NCBI GenBank assembly: GCA_046292445.1
Contig: JBKBQT010000008.1
Location: forward strand, 73,675 to 137,674
Reading direction: 5' to 3'
DNA from: CALIZF01 sp046292445
GTDB taxonomy: Bacteria; Pseudomonadota; Alphaproteobacteria; Rhodobacterales; Rhodobacteraceae
DNA: 64,000 bases
Positions 24,644 to 32,323 of this stretch are shown in pieces. Position 1 is the stretch's first letter; each line of letters starts with the position of its first letter. The position numbers and the translations under genes are program-made. The notes beneath the pieces are model-generated. The model had not been told where the DNA came from. It made no database searches and worked only from the letters and a program-made list of their open reading frames with translations.

Positions 24644-25429
24644 ATGACCGATACCTCCAGACAAGACGGCGAGACGACCGGCCCGCACACTGGTCCCACA
24701 ACCCATTTCGGCGCCCGCACCGTGCCCGAGGGCGACAAGGCCGGCCTCGTGCACGGCGTCTTCAGCCGCGTTGCCAGCCGCTATGACCTGATGAACGACC
24801 TGATGTCGGCCGGCATCCACCGCATCTGGAAGGACGCGATGATGGACTGGCTCGCCCCGCGGCCGGGCCAGCGCCTCGTCGACGTCGCCGGCGGGACCGG
24901 CGATATCGCCTTCCGCTTCCTGCGCCGCGCGCCCGGCGCCTCGGCCGTCGTCTGCGACATGACCGCCGCCATGCTCGACGAGGGCCGCAGCCGCGCCGAG
25001 GCCGAGGCGCTTGGCCCCGCACTCGACTGGGTGGTGGGCGATGCGATGGCGCTGCCCTTCCCCGATGCGGCCTTCGACGTCTATACGATCAGCTTCGGCA
25101 TCCGCAACGTCACCCGCCCCGCCGCCGCACTGGCCGAGGCGTTCCGCGTGCTGCGGCCCGGCGGGCGTCTGATGGTGCTCGAATTCAGCCGCATTCCGAA
25201 CGAGGCCCTGCAATGGGCCTATGACCGCTACTCCTACAATGTCATCCCGGCGATGGGCCAGGTCGTGACGGGCGACCGCGACAGCTATCAGTATCTCGTC
25301 GAATCGATCCGCCGCTTCCCCGACCAGAATGCTTTCGCCGCCATGATCGCGGACGCGGGCTTTGGTCAGGTGAAATACCGCAACCTCAGCTTCGGCATCG
25401 CCGCCCTCCATTCGGGCTGGAAGCTGTGA
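24644..25429 (+). CDS. ubiE: ubiquinone biosynthesis C-methyltransferase UbiE
   Basis: A 261-residue SAM-dependent C-methyltransferase for the demethoxy-ubiquinol step (and demethylmenaquinol where present). The segment VFSRVASRYDLMNDLMSAGI is the UbiE/COQ5 N-terminal signature. The SAM loop is VDVAGGTGDIAF, and the family motif ISFGIRNVTRP and the C-terminal HSGWKL are present. It precedes ubiB by 123 bp on the same strand, matching their shared pathway. An inverted copy of the GAGTATTT element lies in the gap. Confidence 0.96.
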   Translation: MTDTSRQDGETTGPHTGPTTHFGARTVPEGDKAGLVHGVFSRVASRYDLMNDLMSAGIHRIWKDAMMDWLAPRPGQRLVDVAGGTGDIAFRFLRRAPGASAVVCDMTAAMLDEGRSRAEAEALGPALDWVVGDAMALPFPDAAFDVYTISFGIRNVTRPAAALAEAFRVLRPGGRLMVLEFSRIPNEALQWAYDRYSYNVIPAMGQVVTGDRDSYQYLVESIRRFPDQNAFAAMIADAGFGQVKYRNLSFGIAALHSGWKL

Positions 25430-25440
25430 GACACCGCGCC

Positions 25441-25462
25441 CTTCATCGTTCCCCAAATACTC
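25441..25462 (-). repeat. intergenic GAGTATTT element, copy 2 (inverted)
   Basis: Read on the minus strand: GAGTATTT, GGG, GAAC, GATGAAG. It starts 11 bp past the ubiE stop. The core matches the copies near 13863 and 39783, but no GC-rich hairpin is attached. Confidence 0.65.
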
Positions 25463-25552
25463 ATCGCGCGCCCGCCGCCCGCGCTGCCGCCGGGGCGGAG
25501 CGACGCCGGTCGGGCCGGGGTGCCATGCGGCGCGCCTTCGGCCGGGGCTGAC

Positions 25553-27079
25553 ATGCGCGGGCCCCACAACATCGTGCGGCTCGTCCGCACGCTGGCGACC
25601 TTCGAGCGCACCGGCGCCATCGGCGTCGTGCTCGCCGCGCTTGATGCGCCCCCGCGCCTGCGGCTCGTGGCCCGCATCCTCGGCTGGCCGTTCAAGTGGC
25701 TGGGCGAGGCGGGCGACCCGGCGCTTCCCCCCGCCACGCGCTCGCTGACCGCGCTAGGCCCGGCCTACATCAAGTTCGGGCAGATCCTTTCCACCCGCCC
25801 GGACATCGTCGGCGACGAGCTTTCGGTGCAGCTCAAGTATCTGCAGGACAAGCTGCCGCCGTTTCCCACCGCCGTCGCCAAGCGGATGATCGAGGAGGAG
25901 TTGCAGCTTCCCGTCGATACCGTGTTCTCGGCCTTTTCAGAACCCGTCGCCGCCGCCTCGATCGCGCAGGTCCACCGCGCGCGGATCGCCGAGACGGGAC
26001 AGGAGGTCGCGGTCAAGGTGCTGCGCCCGGGGATCGAACGGGCCTTCGCCCGCGACATCGACGCCTTCTACCTTGCCGCGACGCTGATCGAATGGCTTGC
26101 GCCGTTCAGCCGCCGCCTGCGCCCGCGCGACGTGATCGCGCATTTCGAGGGCGTGGTGCAGGGCGAGCTCGACTTCCGGCTCGAGGCCGCAGCCTGCGCC
26201 GAATTCGCCGCCAATACCGCGCGGGACGAGGGGTTCCGGGTGCCCCGGCCGGTCTGGTTCCTGTCGGGGCGGCAGGTGATGACGCTCGGCTGGGCCGAGG
26301 GGATCGGGCTGAACGACAATGCCGCGCTCGACGCGGCCGGGCACGACCGGCGGGCGCTGGCGGCGCGGGTGCTGCAGCTTTTCCTCAGCCATGCGCTGCG
26401 CGACGGGTATTTCCACGCCGACATGCACCAGGGCAACCTCAAGGTCGGCGCGGATGGCGAGATCATCGCCTATGATTTCGGCATCATGGGGCGGATCGAC
26501 GAATACACCCGCCGCGTCTATGCCGAAATCCTGATGGGCTTCATCCGCCGCGATTATCGCCGCGTGGCCGAGGTGCATTTCGAGGCCGGCTATGTGCCCG
26601 CCGACCGCGACATCGACGAGTTTGCCCGCGCGCTGCGGGTGGTGGGCGAGCCGATCTTCGGCATGGACGCATCCCGCATCTCGATGGCGCGGCTGCTGGC
26701 CTATCTCTTCGAGGTGACCGAGCGCTTCGGGATGCAGACGCGCACCGAGCTCATCCTGCTCCAGCGGACGATGGTGGTGGTCGAGGGCGTGGCGCGCAGC
26801 CTCGATCCGCAGGTCAACATCTGGCAGGTGTCGAGCCCGATCGTCGAAAGCTACATCCGCGAGAATATCGGGCCGCGCGCGGCGTTGCGCGACCTCGGGC
26901 GCACGCTCCAGGTGCTCGTGCGGTTCGGCCCGCGGCTGCCGGCGCTGGTCGAGGCGCGGCTCCTGGCGCAGAACGACCCCCCCCCGCCGCCGCCCCGCCC
27001 ACCCTTGCACCCGATGGTCTGGGCCGGGGCGGGGGCCGCGCTGACCGCCGCGGCGATCTGGGTCGGCACGCGGATCTGA
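25553..27079 (+). CDS. ubiB: ubiquinone biosynthesis regulatory protein kinase-like UbiB
   Basis: A 508-residue ADCK/COQ8-family protein, an atypical kinase-like ATPase needed for ubiquinone synthesis. The KxGQ motif is in YIKFGQILSTRPD, the Ala-rich loop in AAASIAQVHRARI, the catalytic-loop region in HADMHQGNLKV, and the metal-binding segment in YDFGIMGRID. The C-terminus ends with a proline-rich linker and one or two hydrophobic stretches (WAGAGAALTAAAIWVG) for membrane attachment. The start at 25553 fits the conserved N-terminal Pro-His-Asn. Downstream of ubiE; the next gene on the right runs the other way. Confidence 0.95.
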   Translation: MRGPHNIVRLVRTLATFERTGAIGVVLAALDAPPRLRLVARILGWPFKWLGEAGDPALPPATRSLTALGPAYIKFGQILSTRPDIVGDELSVQLKYLQDKLPPFPTAVAKRMIEEELQLPVDTVFSAFSEPVAAASIAQVHRARIAETGQEVAVKVLRPGIERAFARDIDAFYLAATLIEWLAPFSRRLRPRDVIAHFEGVVQGELDFRLEAAACAEFAANTARDEGFRVPRPVWFLSGRQVMTLGWAEGIGLNDNAALDAAGHDRRALAARVLQLFLSHALRDGYFHADMHQGNLKVGADGEIIAYDFGIMGRIDEYTRRVYAEILMGFIRRDYRRVAEVHFEAGYVPADRDIDEFARALRVVGEPIFGMDASRISMARLLAYLFEVTERFGMQTRTELILLQRTMVVVEGVARSLDPQVNIWQVSSPIVESYIRENIGPRAALRDLGRTLQVLVRFGPRLPALVEARLLAQNDPPPPPPRPPLHPMVWAGAGAALTAAAIWVGTRI

Positions 27080-27091
27080 CGGGGCGCGCGG

Positions 27092-27622
27092 TCAGCGCGG
27101 GCGGTCCTGCGGCACGACCTCCCAGGCCCCGAAAGCGATCGTGCCCGTCCAGCCCTCCGGCCCGTCGCGCGCCGCGCGCACCGCCTTGACCACGCCGGCA
27201 TGGGTCACGGCAAGCCGCGGCGCGGGCCTTGCGCGCCAGTCGTCCAGCGCCGCGCCGACGCGGGCTGCCAGCGCGGCCACCGTCTCGCCCCCGTGCGGGC
27301 AGGCATGCATCAGGTCGGCGGCCCAGGCGTCGATCTCGGCCCGCGGGATCGCGGCCCAGGGGCGCCCCTCCCAGGTGCCGAAATCCATCTCGGCAATGCG
27401 CGGATCGATGGCCAGCGTCACGCCGCGGGCGGCCGCCAGCGCCTCGGCCAGCGCGCGGCAGCGGGTCAGCGGGCTTGTCACCACGACCGCGAAGGGCGGC
27501 AGGTCCGCCGCCAGCCGCGCCGCCTCGGCGCCAAGGTCCGGCCCGGGGGCGAGGTCGGTGCGCCCGTAGCACAGCCCCTCGGCGCCGAGCGGCCGCGTAT
27601 GCCGCAGCAGCGTCAGAGCCAC
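27092..27622 (-). CDS. histidine phosphatase family protein (CobC-like)
   Basis: A 176-residue phosphoglycerate-mutase-like phosphatase. The phospho-accepting His lies in LTLLRHTRP, followed by TSPLTRCRALAEAL, the catalytic Glu in EMDFGTWEGRP, and the second His in LAVTHAGVV. The start is probably GTG at 27622, which overlaps the end of cobS by 10 bp. The link with cobS suggests alpha-ribazole-5'-phosphate phosphatase (CobC) in the last steps of cobalamin assembly, but motif evidence alone only gives the family. Confidence 0.82.
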   Translation of the reverse strand: MALTLLRHTRPLGAEGLCYGRTDLAPGPDLGAEAARLAADLPPFAVVVTSPLTRCRALAEALAAARGVTLAIDPRIAEMDFGTWEGRPWAAIPRAEIDAWAADLMHACPHGGETVAALAARVGAALDDWRARPAPRLAVTHAGVVKAVRAARDGPEGWTGTIAFGAWEVVPQDRPR

Positions 27623-28392
27623 GCGACCAGCCCGATCAGGAAGCCGATCTCGGAACATTGCTGCACCGCACCGAGGCAGTCGCCGGTATAGCCGCCCAGC
27701 CGCCGCTCGTAGATCCGGCGCATCGCGGCATGGCCCAGCGCCAGCCCGCCCAAGCCCGCCACCAGTGCCATCGGCGGCAGCCAGACCGCCGCTGCCGCGG
27801 TGACCGCTGCGGCGCTGAGCGCGACGACCGCGGCGCCGGTCCGGTCCACCCCGTCCTGCACCGGCTTGGCCGTGCCATGGTCGCGCACATAGCGGCTCGT
27901 GGCCATCGCGAGCACGGCCGAGGCGCGGCTGAGCGTCTGGCCGGCGATCAGCGCCACCGGCACGGCCGCGGGCGGCAGCACCGCCAGCGCCGCGATGCGG
28001 GCCGCCAGCATCAGCCCGAGCCCGGCCGTGCCATAGGTGCCCAGGCGGCTGTCGCGCATGATCTCGAGCGCGCGTTCCCGCGTGCTGCCGCCGCCGAGGC
28101 CGTCGCAGGCATCGGCAAACCCGTCCTCGTGGAACGCACCCGTCAGCACGAGGCCGAGGGCGACCGTGACGATCGCCGCCAGCACCGGCGGCAGCGCCAG
28201 CGCGGCAAGCCAGAACACCGCCGCCATCAGCGTCCCGGTCAGCGCGCCCACGGCCGGAAAGTAGCGCGGGATGGCGGCCATCCGCCCCGGCGACCACAGG
28301 CCGGCATCGCGCACCGGCAGGCGGGTCAGGAACTGCACCGCGAGCAGGAACACCGCCCGTTCTTCGGCCAGCCGCGCTGCCAGAGGGTTCAT
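27613..28392 (-). CDS. cobS: adenosylcobinamide-GDP ribazoletransferase
   Basis: A 259-residue integral membrane enzyme that joins adenosylcobinamide-GDP and alpha-ribazole to give adenosylcobalamin. The N-terminal AVQFLTRLPV and the acidic motif GAFHEDGFADACDGLGGG are family signatures, followed by IMRDSRLGTYG. Five or six hydrophobic helices are visible. The start at 28392 gives the standard length. It overlaps the phosphatase gene downstream. No cobalamin riboswitch was recognised in its 330-bp upstream region. Confidence 0.94.
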   Translation of the reverse strand: MNPLAARLAEERAVFLLAVQFLTRLPVRDAGLWSPGRMAAIPRYFPAVGALTGTLMAAVFWLAALALPPVLAAIVTVALGLVLTGAFHEDGFADACDGLGGGSTRERALEIMRDSRLGTYGTAGLGLMLAARIAALAVLPPAAVPVALIAGQTLSRASAVLAMATSRYVRDHGTAKPVQDGVDRTGAAVVALSAAAVTAAAAVWLPPMALVAGLGGLALGHAAMRRIYERRLGGYTGDCLGAVQQCSEIGFLIGLVAWL

Positions 28393-28722
28393 GTCGCCCC
28401 GCCCGCGCGGGGGATGGCAGGGCCGCGCGCGGCCGGACCGGTCGCCGCTGCAAGAGCCTTTGCCAAGGTCCGCGGAACAGGGCCGGCCGCGCCTTTCGCC
28501 GCATCGCTGCGGCCATCATGCGCACCCCGCGCCGTCCGCGACCCCTGTCGGTTGCGGCAATCGCCCTTGGCCCCTTCGCGCATCCTGATCTCCGTCCCAG
28601 TCCCCGCGCGGCCTAGCATCGGGCGACTTCGCCGCACAAGGGCGCGGGAAAACGACGCGCTGCGCCATTGCCGCCCCGGACCGGCGGTGCTATCTGCCGC
28701 ACCGCACACGAAAGGATTGAAC
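28393..28722. other. divergent gap between cobS and ahcY, no gene seen
   Basis: 330 bp. Read toward cobS, I find no B12-box or other cobalamin riboswitch signature. Read toward ahcY, a weak promoter is followed by the ribosome-binding site GAAAGGA. A 7-bp inverted repeat (GCGGTGC 28684-28690 with GCACCGC 28699-28705) lies close to the start, but it would overlap the predicted -10. Confidence 0.4.
28668..28696 (+). promoter_or_regulatory. weak predicted promoter of ahcY
   Basis: TTGCCG (28668-28673), 17 bp, TATCTG (28691-28696). The spacing is ideal but the matches are moderate. It would give a leader of about 20 nt. Confidence 0.3.
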
Positions 28723-30117
28723 ATGGCCCGCGATTTCGTCGTCAAGGACATCGGTCTTGCCGGTTACGGCCGCAAGGAGATCATGATCGCCGAAACCGAG
28801 ATGCCCGGCCTGATGGCCCTGCGCGAGGAATACGGCGCGGCGCAGCCGCTCAAGGGCGCGCGGATCGCCGGGTCTCTGCACATGACGATCCAGACGGCCG
28901 TGCTGATCGAGACGCTCGTGGCGCTCGGCGCCTCGGTGCGCTGGGCGTCCTGCAACATCTTCTCCACGCAGGATCACGCGGCGGCGGCCATCGCCGAAAG
29001 CGGCACCCCGGTCTTTGCCATCAAGGGCGAGACGCTCGAGGATTACTGGGCCTATACCGACCGCATCTTCCGCTTCCCCGAGGGCACCTGCAACATGATC
29101 CTCGACGACGGCGGGGATGCGACGATGTATGTCCTCATCGGCGCGCGGGTCGAGGCCGGCGAGACCGACCTGATCGCCGTGCCGACGAGCGAGGAGGAAG
29201 AGTATCTCTTTGCCCAGATCCGCAAGCGCATGGCCGAGGAACCGGGCTGGTTCACCGCGCAGCGCGCCGCCATCCGCGGCGTGAGCGAAGAGACGACAAC
29301 CGGCGTGCATCGCCTCTATGAGCTGCACAAGAAGGGGCAACTGCCTTTTCCCGCGATCAACGTCAACGACAGTGTCACCAAGTCCAAGTTCGACAACAAA
29401 TACGGCTGCAAGGAATCGCTCGTGGACGGCATCCGCCGCGCGACCGACACGATGATGGCCGGCAAGGTCGCGGTCGTCTGCGGCTATGGCGATGTCGGCA
29501 AGGGTTCGGCCGCCTCGCTCCAGGGTGCCGGCGCGCGTGTCAAGGTGACCGAGGTCGATCCGATCTGCGCGCTGCAGGCCGCCATGGACGGGTTCGAGGT
29601 GACGCTGCTCGAGGACGTGGTCGAGACCGCCGACATCTTCATCACCACCACCGGCAACAAGGACGTGATCCGCATCGAGCACATGCGCGCGATGAAGGAC
29701 ATGGCGATCGTCGGCAACATCGGCCATTTCGACAACGAGATCCAGGTCGCCGCGCTCAAGAACCACAAGTGGACGCGCATCAAGGACCAGGTGGACATGA
29801 TCGAGATGCCTTCGGGCAACCGGATCATCCTGTTGTCCGAGGGGCGCCTGTTGAACCTCGGCAACGCGACGGGGCATCCGTCCTTCGTGATGTCGGCGTC
29901 CTTCACCAATCAGGTGCTCGCGCAGATCGAACTGTGGACCAAGGGCCAGGACTACAAGCCCGGGGTCTACATCCTGCCCAAGCATCTCGACGAAAAGGTG
30001 GCGCGCCTGCACCTTGCCAAGATTGGGGCCAAGCTGACGGTGCTGAGGCCCGATCAGGCGGCCTATATCGGCGTGGCGCCCGAAGGGCCGTTCAAACCCG
30101 AACACTACCGCTACTGA
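28723..30117 (+). CDS. ahcY: adenosylhomocysteinase
   Basis: A 464-residue NAD-dependent enzyme that splits S-adenosylhomocysteine into adenosine and homocysteine, keeping methylation cycles running. Visible are SLHMTIQTAVLIETL, the Cys-containing WASCNIFSTQDHAAAA, KSKFDNKYGCKESLVDGI, the NAD loop VCGYGDVGKGSA, and the C-terminal Lys-Pro-Glu-His-Tyr-Arg-Tyr that contributes to the neighbouring subunit's active site. Length fits the longer bacterial form. The start at 28723 follows GAAAGGATT. Transcribed alone or with the methyltransferase gene 116 bp on. Confidence 0.98.
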   Translation: MARDFVVKDIGLAGYGRKEIMIAETEMPGLMALREEYGAAQPLKGARIAGSLHMTIQTAVLIETLVALGASVRWASCNIFSTQDHAAAAIAESGTPVFAIKGETLEDYWAYTDRIFRFPEGTCNMILDDGGDATMYVLIGARVEAGETDLIAVPTSEEEEYLFAQIRKRMAEEPGWFTAQRAAIRGVSEETTTGVHRLYELHKKGQLPFPAINVNDSVTKSKFDNKYGCKESLVDGIRRATDTMMAGKVAVVCGYGDVGKGSAASLQGAGARVKVTEVDPICALQAAMDGFEVTLLEDVVETADIFITTTGNKDVIRIEHMRAMKDMAIVGNIGHFDNEIQVAALKNHKWTRIKDQVDMIEMPSGNRIILLSEGRLLNLGNATGHPSFVMSASFTNQVLAQIELWTKGQDYKPGVYILPKHLDEKVARLHLAKIGAKLTVLRPDQAAYIGVAPEGPFKPEHYRY

Positions 30118-30118
30118 C

Positions 30119-30134
30119 GTGGCGCGCCCGCCAC
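30119..30134 (+). terminator. possible ahcY terminator hairpin
   Basis: GTGGCG, four-base loop, CGCCAC right after the ahcY stop; no T run follows, so it would be a weak or rho-assisted terminator. Confidence 0.35.
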
Positions 30135-30233
30135 GCGGGCGCCCTCGCGTGACGGATGGCGCTGGCCTGAACGGCCGGCGCCGTTTACGTTCGTGCGGTA
30201 TCCGGCGCAGACCGGCGGCATGAGGGCGAGCGG

Positions 30234-30821
30234 ATGAGCGATGCGGACGGCGGCGCGGCGGCGCCCGGGAAATCGAAACGCGAGGCCGTGCGCGAGCGCC
30301 TTCTGGGGCGCATGCCCAAGGGCGGCGTCGTCGCCGAGATCGGGGTCTGGCAGGGGCGGTTCAGCGAGAAGATCCTCGCGCTGACCGAACCGGCGGCGCT
30401 GCACCTGATAGACCCGTGGCTCTATCAGCCCGAATTCGGCAACACGGGCTTCGGCAAGAAGAAGAACGAACATGCGATGGAGGCGATGCATGACGACGTC
30501 GTCGCCCGCTTTGCCGCCGACCCGCGGGTGACGGTCCACCGGGCAACCTCGGATGCGGCTCTCGCCACCTTCCCCGATGCCCATTTCGACTGGGTCTATG
30601 TGGACGGAAACCACAACGAGCCCTTCATCGGCAACGACCTGGCGCTGTGCCGGCGCAAGGTCAGGCCGGGCGGGATCATCGCGGGGGACGATTTCAACTG
30701 GCAGGCCGAGGCCTGCGGCGCGCCGGTGCGGCGGGCGGTCGAGGCGCTGGTGGCCGAACTCGGGACGCAGGCGAGCCTCAAGCTGATCGCGAACCAGTGG
30801 ATGATCCGCCTTCCGGCCTGA
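30234..30821 (+). CDS. class I SAM-dependent methyltransferase (Methyltransf_24 type)
   Basis: A 195-residue predicted methyltransferase. The SAM-binding region is GGVVAEIGVWQGRFSEKI near residue 30, followed by LHLIDPWLYQPE (acidic residue for the ribose). The acidic stretch FDWVYVDGNHNEPF and the GGIIAGDDFNW loop are typical of the Methyltransf_24/TylF-like group, which often acts on sugars or glycans and uses a metal held by Asp/His. Substrate unknown. The N-terminal ~15 residues are Gly/Ala-rich. It lies after ahcY, whose product would clear the SAH it forms, but that link is general rather than specific. Confidence 0.82.
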   Translation: MSDADGGAAAPGKSKREAVRERLLGRMPKGGVVAEIGVWQGRFSEKILALTEPAALHLIDPWLYQPEFGNTGFGKKKNEHAMEAMHDDVVARFAADPRVTVHRATSDAALATFPDAHFDWVYVDGNHNEPFIGNDLALCRRKVRPGGIIAGDDFNWQAEACGAPVRRAVEALVAELGTQASLKLIANQWMIRLPA

Positions 30822-30920
30822 CGCCTTGAAACTTTCGGTCGCGCGGCCGGCGCGCGGGCGCTAGTCTGCGCCGCGCGCGGGCTTGACCTGCGCACTGACG
30901 GGCAGGACAGGGAGAATGCC

Positions 30921-31262
30921 ATGAGCAAACGGGACGATCTGATCGCGAAATATGCCGCCGCCCTTCGGGACAAGACCGGGGCGGAACCCGACATGGCGCT
31001 GCTGACCAAGGTGACCATCGGCTGCGGGCCGTCGATCTACAATGCCGACAGCGAGACGATCGCAGCATCCGATCCCAGCGAGGTGGAGCGGGTGCGCACC
31101 AATTTCCTCATCAAGAAGCTCGGCCTGCCCGACACGCCCGACCTCGCCGCGGCCCTCGACGCAGCCTTCGAGGCCTACGGCAAGTCCGATCGCAACAAGT
31201 ATCGGCCGGCGATCTACTATATGCTGGTCAAGCACTTCGGCAAGGAAGCCGTCTACGCCTGA
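30921..31262 (+). CDS. DUF2853 family protein
   Basis: A 113-residue, mostly helical, charged protein that matches the DUF2853 family: MSKRDDLIAKYA at the start, TIGCGPSIYNADSETIA in the middle, FLIKKLGL, and the C-terminal DRNKYRPAIYYMLVKHFGK. No membrane segment or catalytic motif is evident. The start at 30921 is 5 bp after an AGGGAGAA site. It ends at a clear hairpin terminator and has no coupled neighbour. Function unknown. Confidence 0.88.
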   Translation: MSKRDDLIAKYAAALRDKTGAEPDMALLTKVTIGCGPSIYNADSETIAASDPSEVERVRTNFLIKKLGLPDTPDLAAALDAAFEAYGKSDRNKYRPAIYYMLVKHFGKEAVYA

Positions 31263-31270
31263 TCGCGCGC

Positions 31271-31306
31271 GGGTGGCCCTGCGCGCAGGGCCGCCCCTTC
31301 GCTTTT
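31271..31306 (+). terminator. terminator after the DUF2853 gene
   Basis: An 11-bp hairpin (GGGTGGCCCTG, CGCG loop, CAGGGCCGCCC, one G-T pair) is followed by CTTCGCTTTT. It shares its stem sequence with the hairpin at 50101-50134. Confidence 0.7.
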
Positions 31307-31424
31307 GCGGCAAATGAAGCGGACTTGGCGTTGGCCTCGTGATGCCGAAGCGCGTAAGGTAGTCGTATCCGGGCAGGATGGCCGGAACCAATCAGTTTCC
31401 TGTGGTGCGAGGGGTGCCAGGGGA

Positions 31425-31459
31425 GGCGGGGGGTTCCAGCTCTGCCGGGGCCCCCCGCC
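31425..31459 (-). terminator. possible terminator hairpin of the 34-residue ORF
   Basis: GGCGGGGGG (31425-31433) faces CCCCCCGCC (31451-31459) with a 17-base loop, 12 bp past the stop of the small minus-strand gene. There is no T run. Confidence 0.4.
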
Positions 31460-31471
31460 GCTTGCACGCCG

Positions 31472-31576
31472 TCAGAACAGCGCCAGAACCGCGCCGACGA
31501 TGGCGCATCCGATCGCGGCATAGCCGCCGTCGATCAGCGTCAGCGCGGCGGGACGCACCGCGCAGGGATTGCTCAC
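31472..31576 (-). CDS. candidate 34-residue membrane peptide
   Basis: A short frame with a GTG start at 31576 and a strong GGGAGGGGG ribosome-binding site at ideal spacing. The predicted peptide has a short polar N-terminus with one Cys and one Arg, then from about residue 12 a hydrophobic, Gly/Ala-rich segment (YAAIGCAIVGAVLALF) that could span the membrane. It lies between the DUF2853 terminator and the EVE gene, on the EVE strand, 39 bp past the EVE stop, and a hairpin follows its own stop. I do not recognise a family. The ribosome-binding site and flanking hairpin support it; its size and GTG start count against certainty. Confidence 0.5.
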   Translation of the reverse strand: MSNPCAVRPAALTLIDGGYAAIGCAIVGAVLALF

Positions 31577-31615
31577 GCCCCCTCCCGCGCTGTCGCAACG
31601 CCCCGCGACCCCAGC

Positions 31616-32053
31616 CTAGCCTGCCCGGGCCAGTTCGGGCGATAGTCCGCCGAGGGTGCAGATCACGTCCCATTCCTCGGGCGTCACAGGTTGCACCGAC
31701 AGGCGCGAATTGGTCACCAGCGCCATGGACGCGAGCCGCGGGTCGGCCTTGCAGGCCTCGAGCGTGACGGGGACCGGCAGGGGCATCACGGCGCGAATGT
31801 CGACGCAGTCCCAGCGGGGATCGTCGGTCGTGCTGTCGGGATGCGCGAGGGCGCAGACCTCGACGATCCCCACCACCGCCTTGCCGATGTTGGAATGGTA
31901 GAAGAAGCCCCGGTCGCCCAGTTCCATCGCCCGCATGTTGTTGCGCGCCTGATAGTTGCGCACGCCGCTCCATTCCTCGCCGGCATCGCCCCGGGCCACC
32001 TGCATGTCCCAGGACCAGACGTCGGGTTCCGACTTGAAGAGCCAGAACTGCAT
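31616..32053 (-). CDS. EVE domain-containing protein
   Basis: A 145-residue protein consisting of a single EVE domain (PUA-like fold). The N-terminal FWLFKSEPDVWSWD, then WSGVRNYQARNNMR, GFFYHSN and VGIVEV are the family signature. EVE domains bind modified bases in DNA or RNA; the biological ligand of this type is unproven. The start at 32053 overlaps the YciI stop by one base (TGATG), so it is the last gene of tsaD-gpsA-yciI-EVE, an order I recall as common in Rhodobacterales. Confidence 0.9.
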   Translation of the reverse strand: MQFWLFKSEPDVWSWDMQVARGDAGEEWSGVRNYQARNNMRAMELGDRGFFYHSNIGKAVVGIVEVCALAHPDSTTDDPRWDCVDIRAVMPLPVPVTLEACKADPRLASMALVTNSRLSVQPVTPEEWDVICTLGGLSPELARAG

Positions 32054-32322
32054 CAGCCGATCACCTTGCGCCATTCGTTCATCGTGACGTTGTCGAACAG
32101 CCCCGCCACCGCATAGGGATCGCCCGCCGCCCAGGCCTTCGCCTCGTCGAGCCCCTCGACCGACAGGATCAGCAGCGACCCGGCCATCTCGCCGTTCTCG
32201 ATCAGCGGCCCGGCCATCTCGACGATGCCGCTCGCGGCGATGTAGTCGAGATGCGCCTGCCGGTTGGCCTTGCGCACCTCGAGCGCACCGGGACGATCCC
32301 GGCAGATCAGCGCCACACGCAT
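32053..32322 (-). CDS. YciI-like protein
   Basis: An 89-residue protein of the YciI/YCII family (dimeric alpha-beta barrel). It shows the family His-Asp pattern in the N-terminal half (RQAHLDYIAASG), a GSLLILSVEGLDEAKAWAAGDPY segment, and a C-terminal Glu-Trp-Arg-Lys-Val. Members are suspected of hydrolase or ring-cleavage activity; the role here is not known. The start at 32322 is two bases past the gpsA stop, with GAGGGAGGA inside the end of gpsA, showing tight coupling. Confidence 0.88.
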   Translation of the reverse strand: MRVALICRDRPGALEVRKANRQAHLDYIAASGIVEMAGPLIENGEMAGSLLILSVEGLDEAKAWAAGDPYAVAGLFDNVTMNEWRKVIG

Positions 32323-32323
32323 G

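Noticed and set aside
28393..28722. Cobalamin riboswitch before cobS, or SAM/SAH riboswitch before ahcY
   Set aside because: No B12-box was found, and the only hairpin near ahcY would overlap the predicted -10 box; no conserved riboswitch core was recognised.
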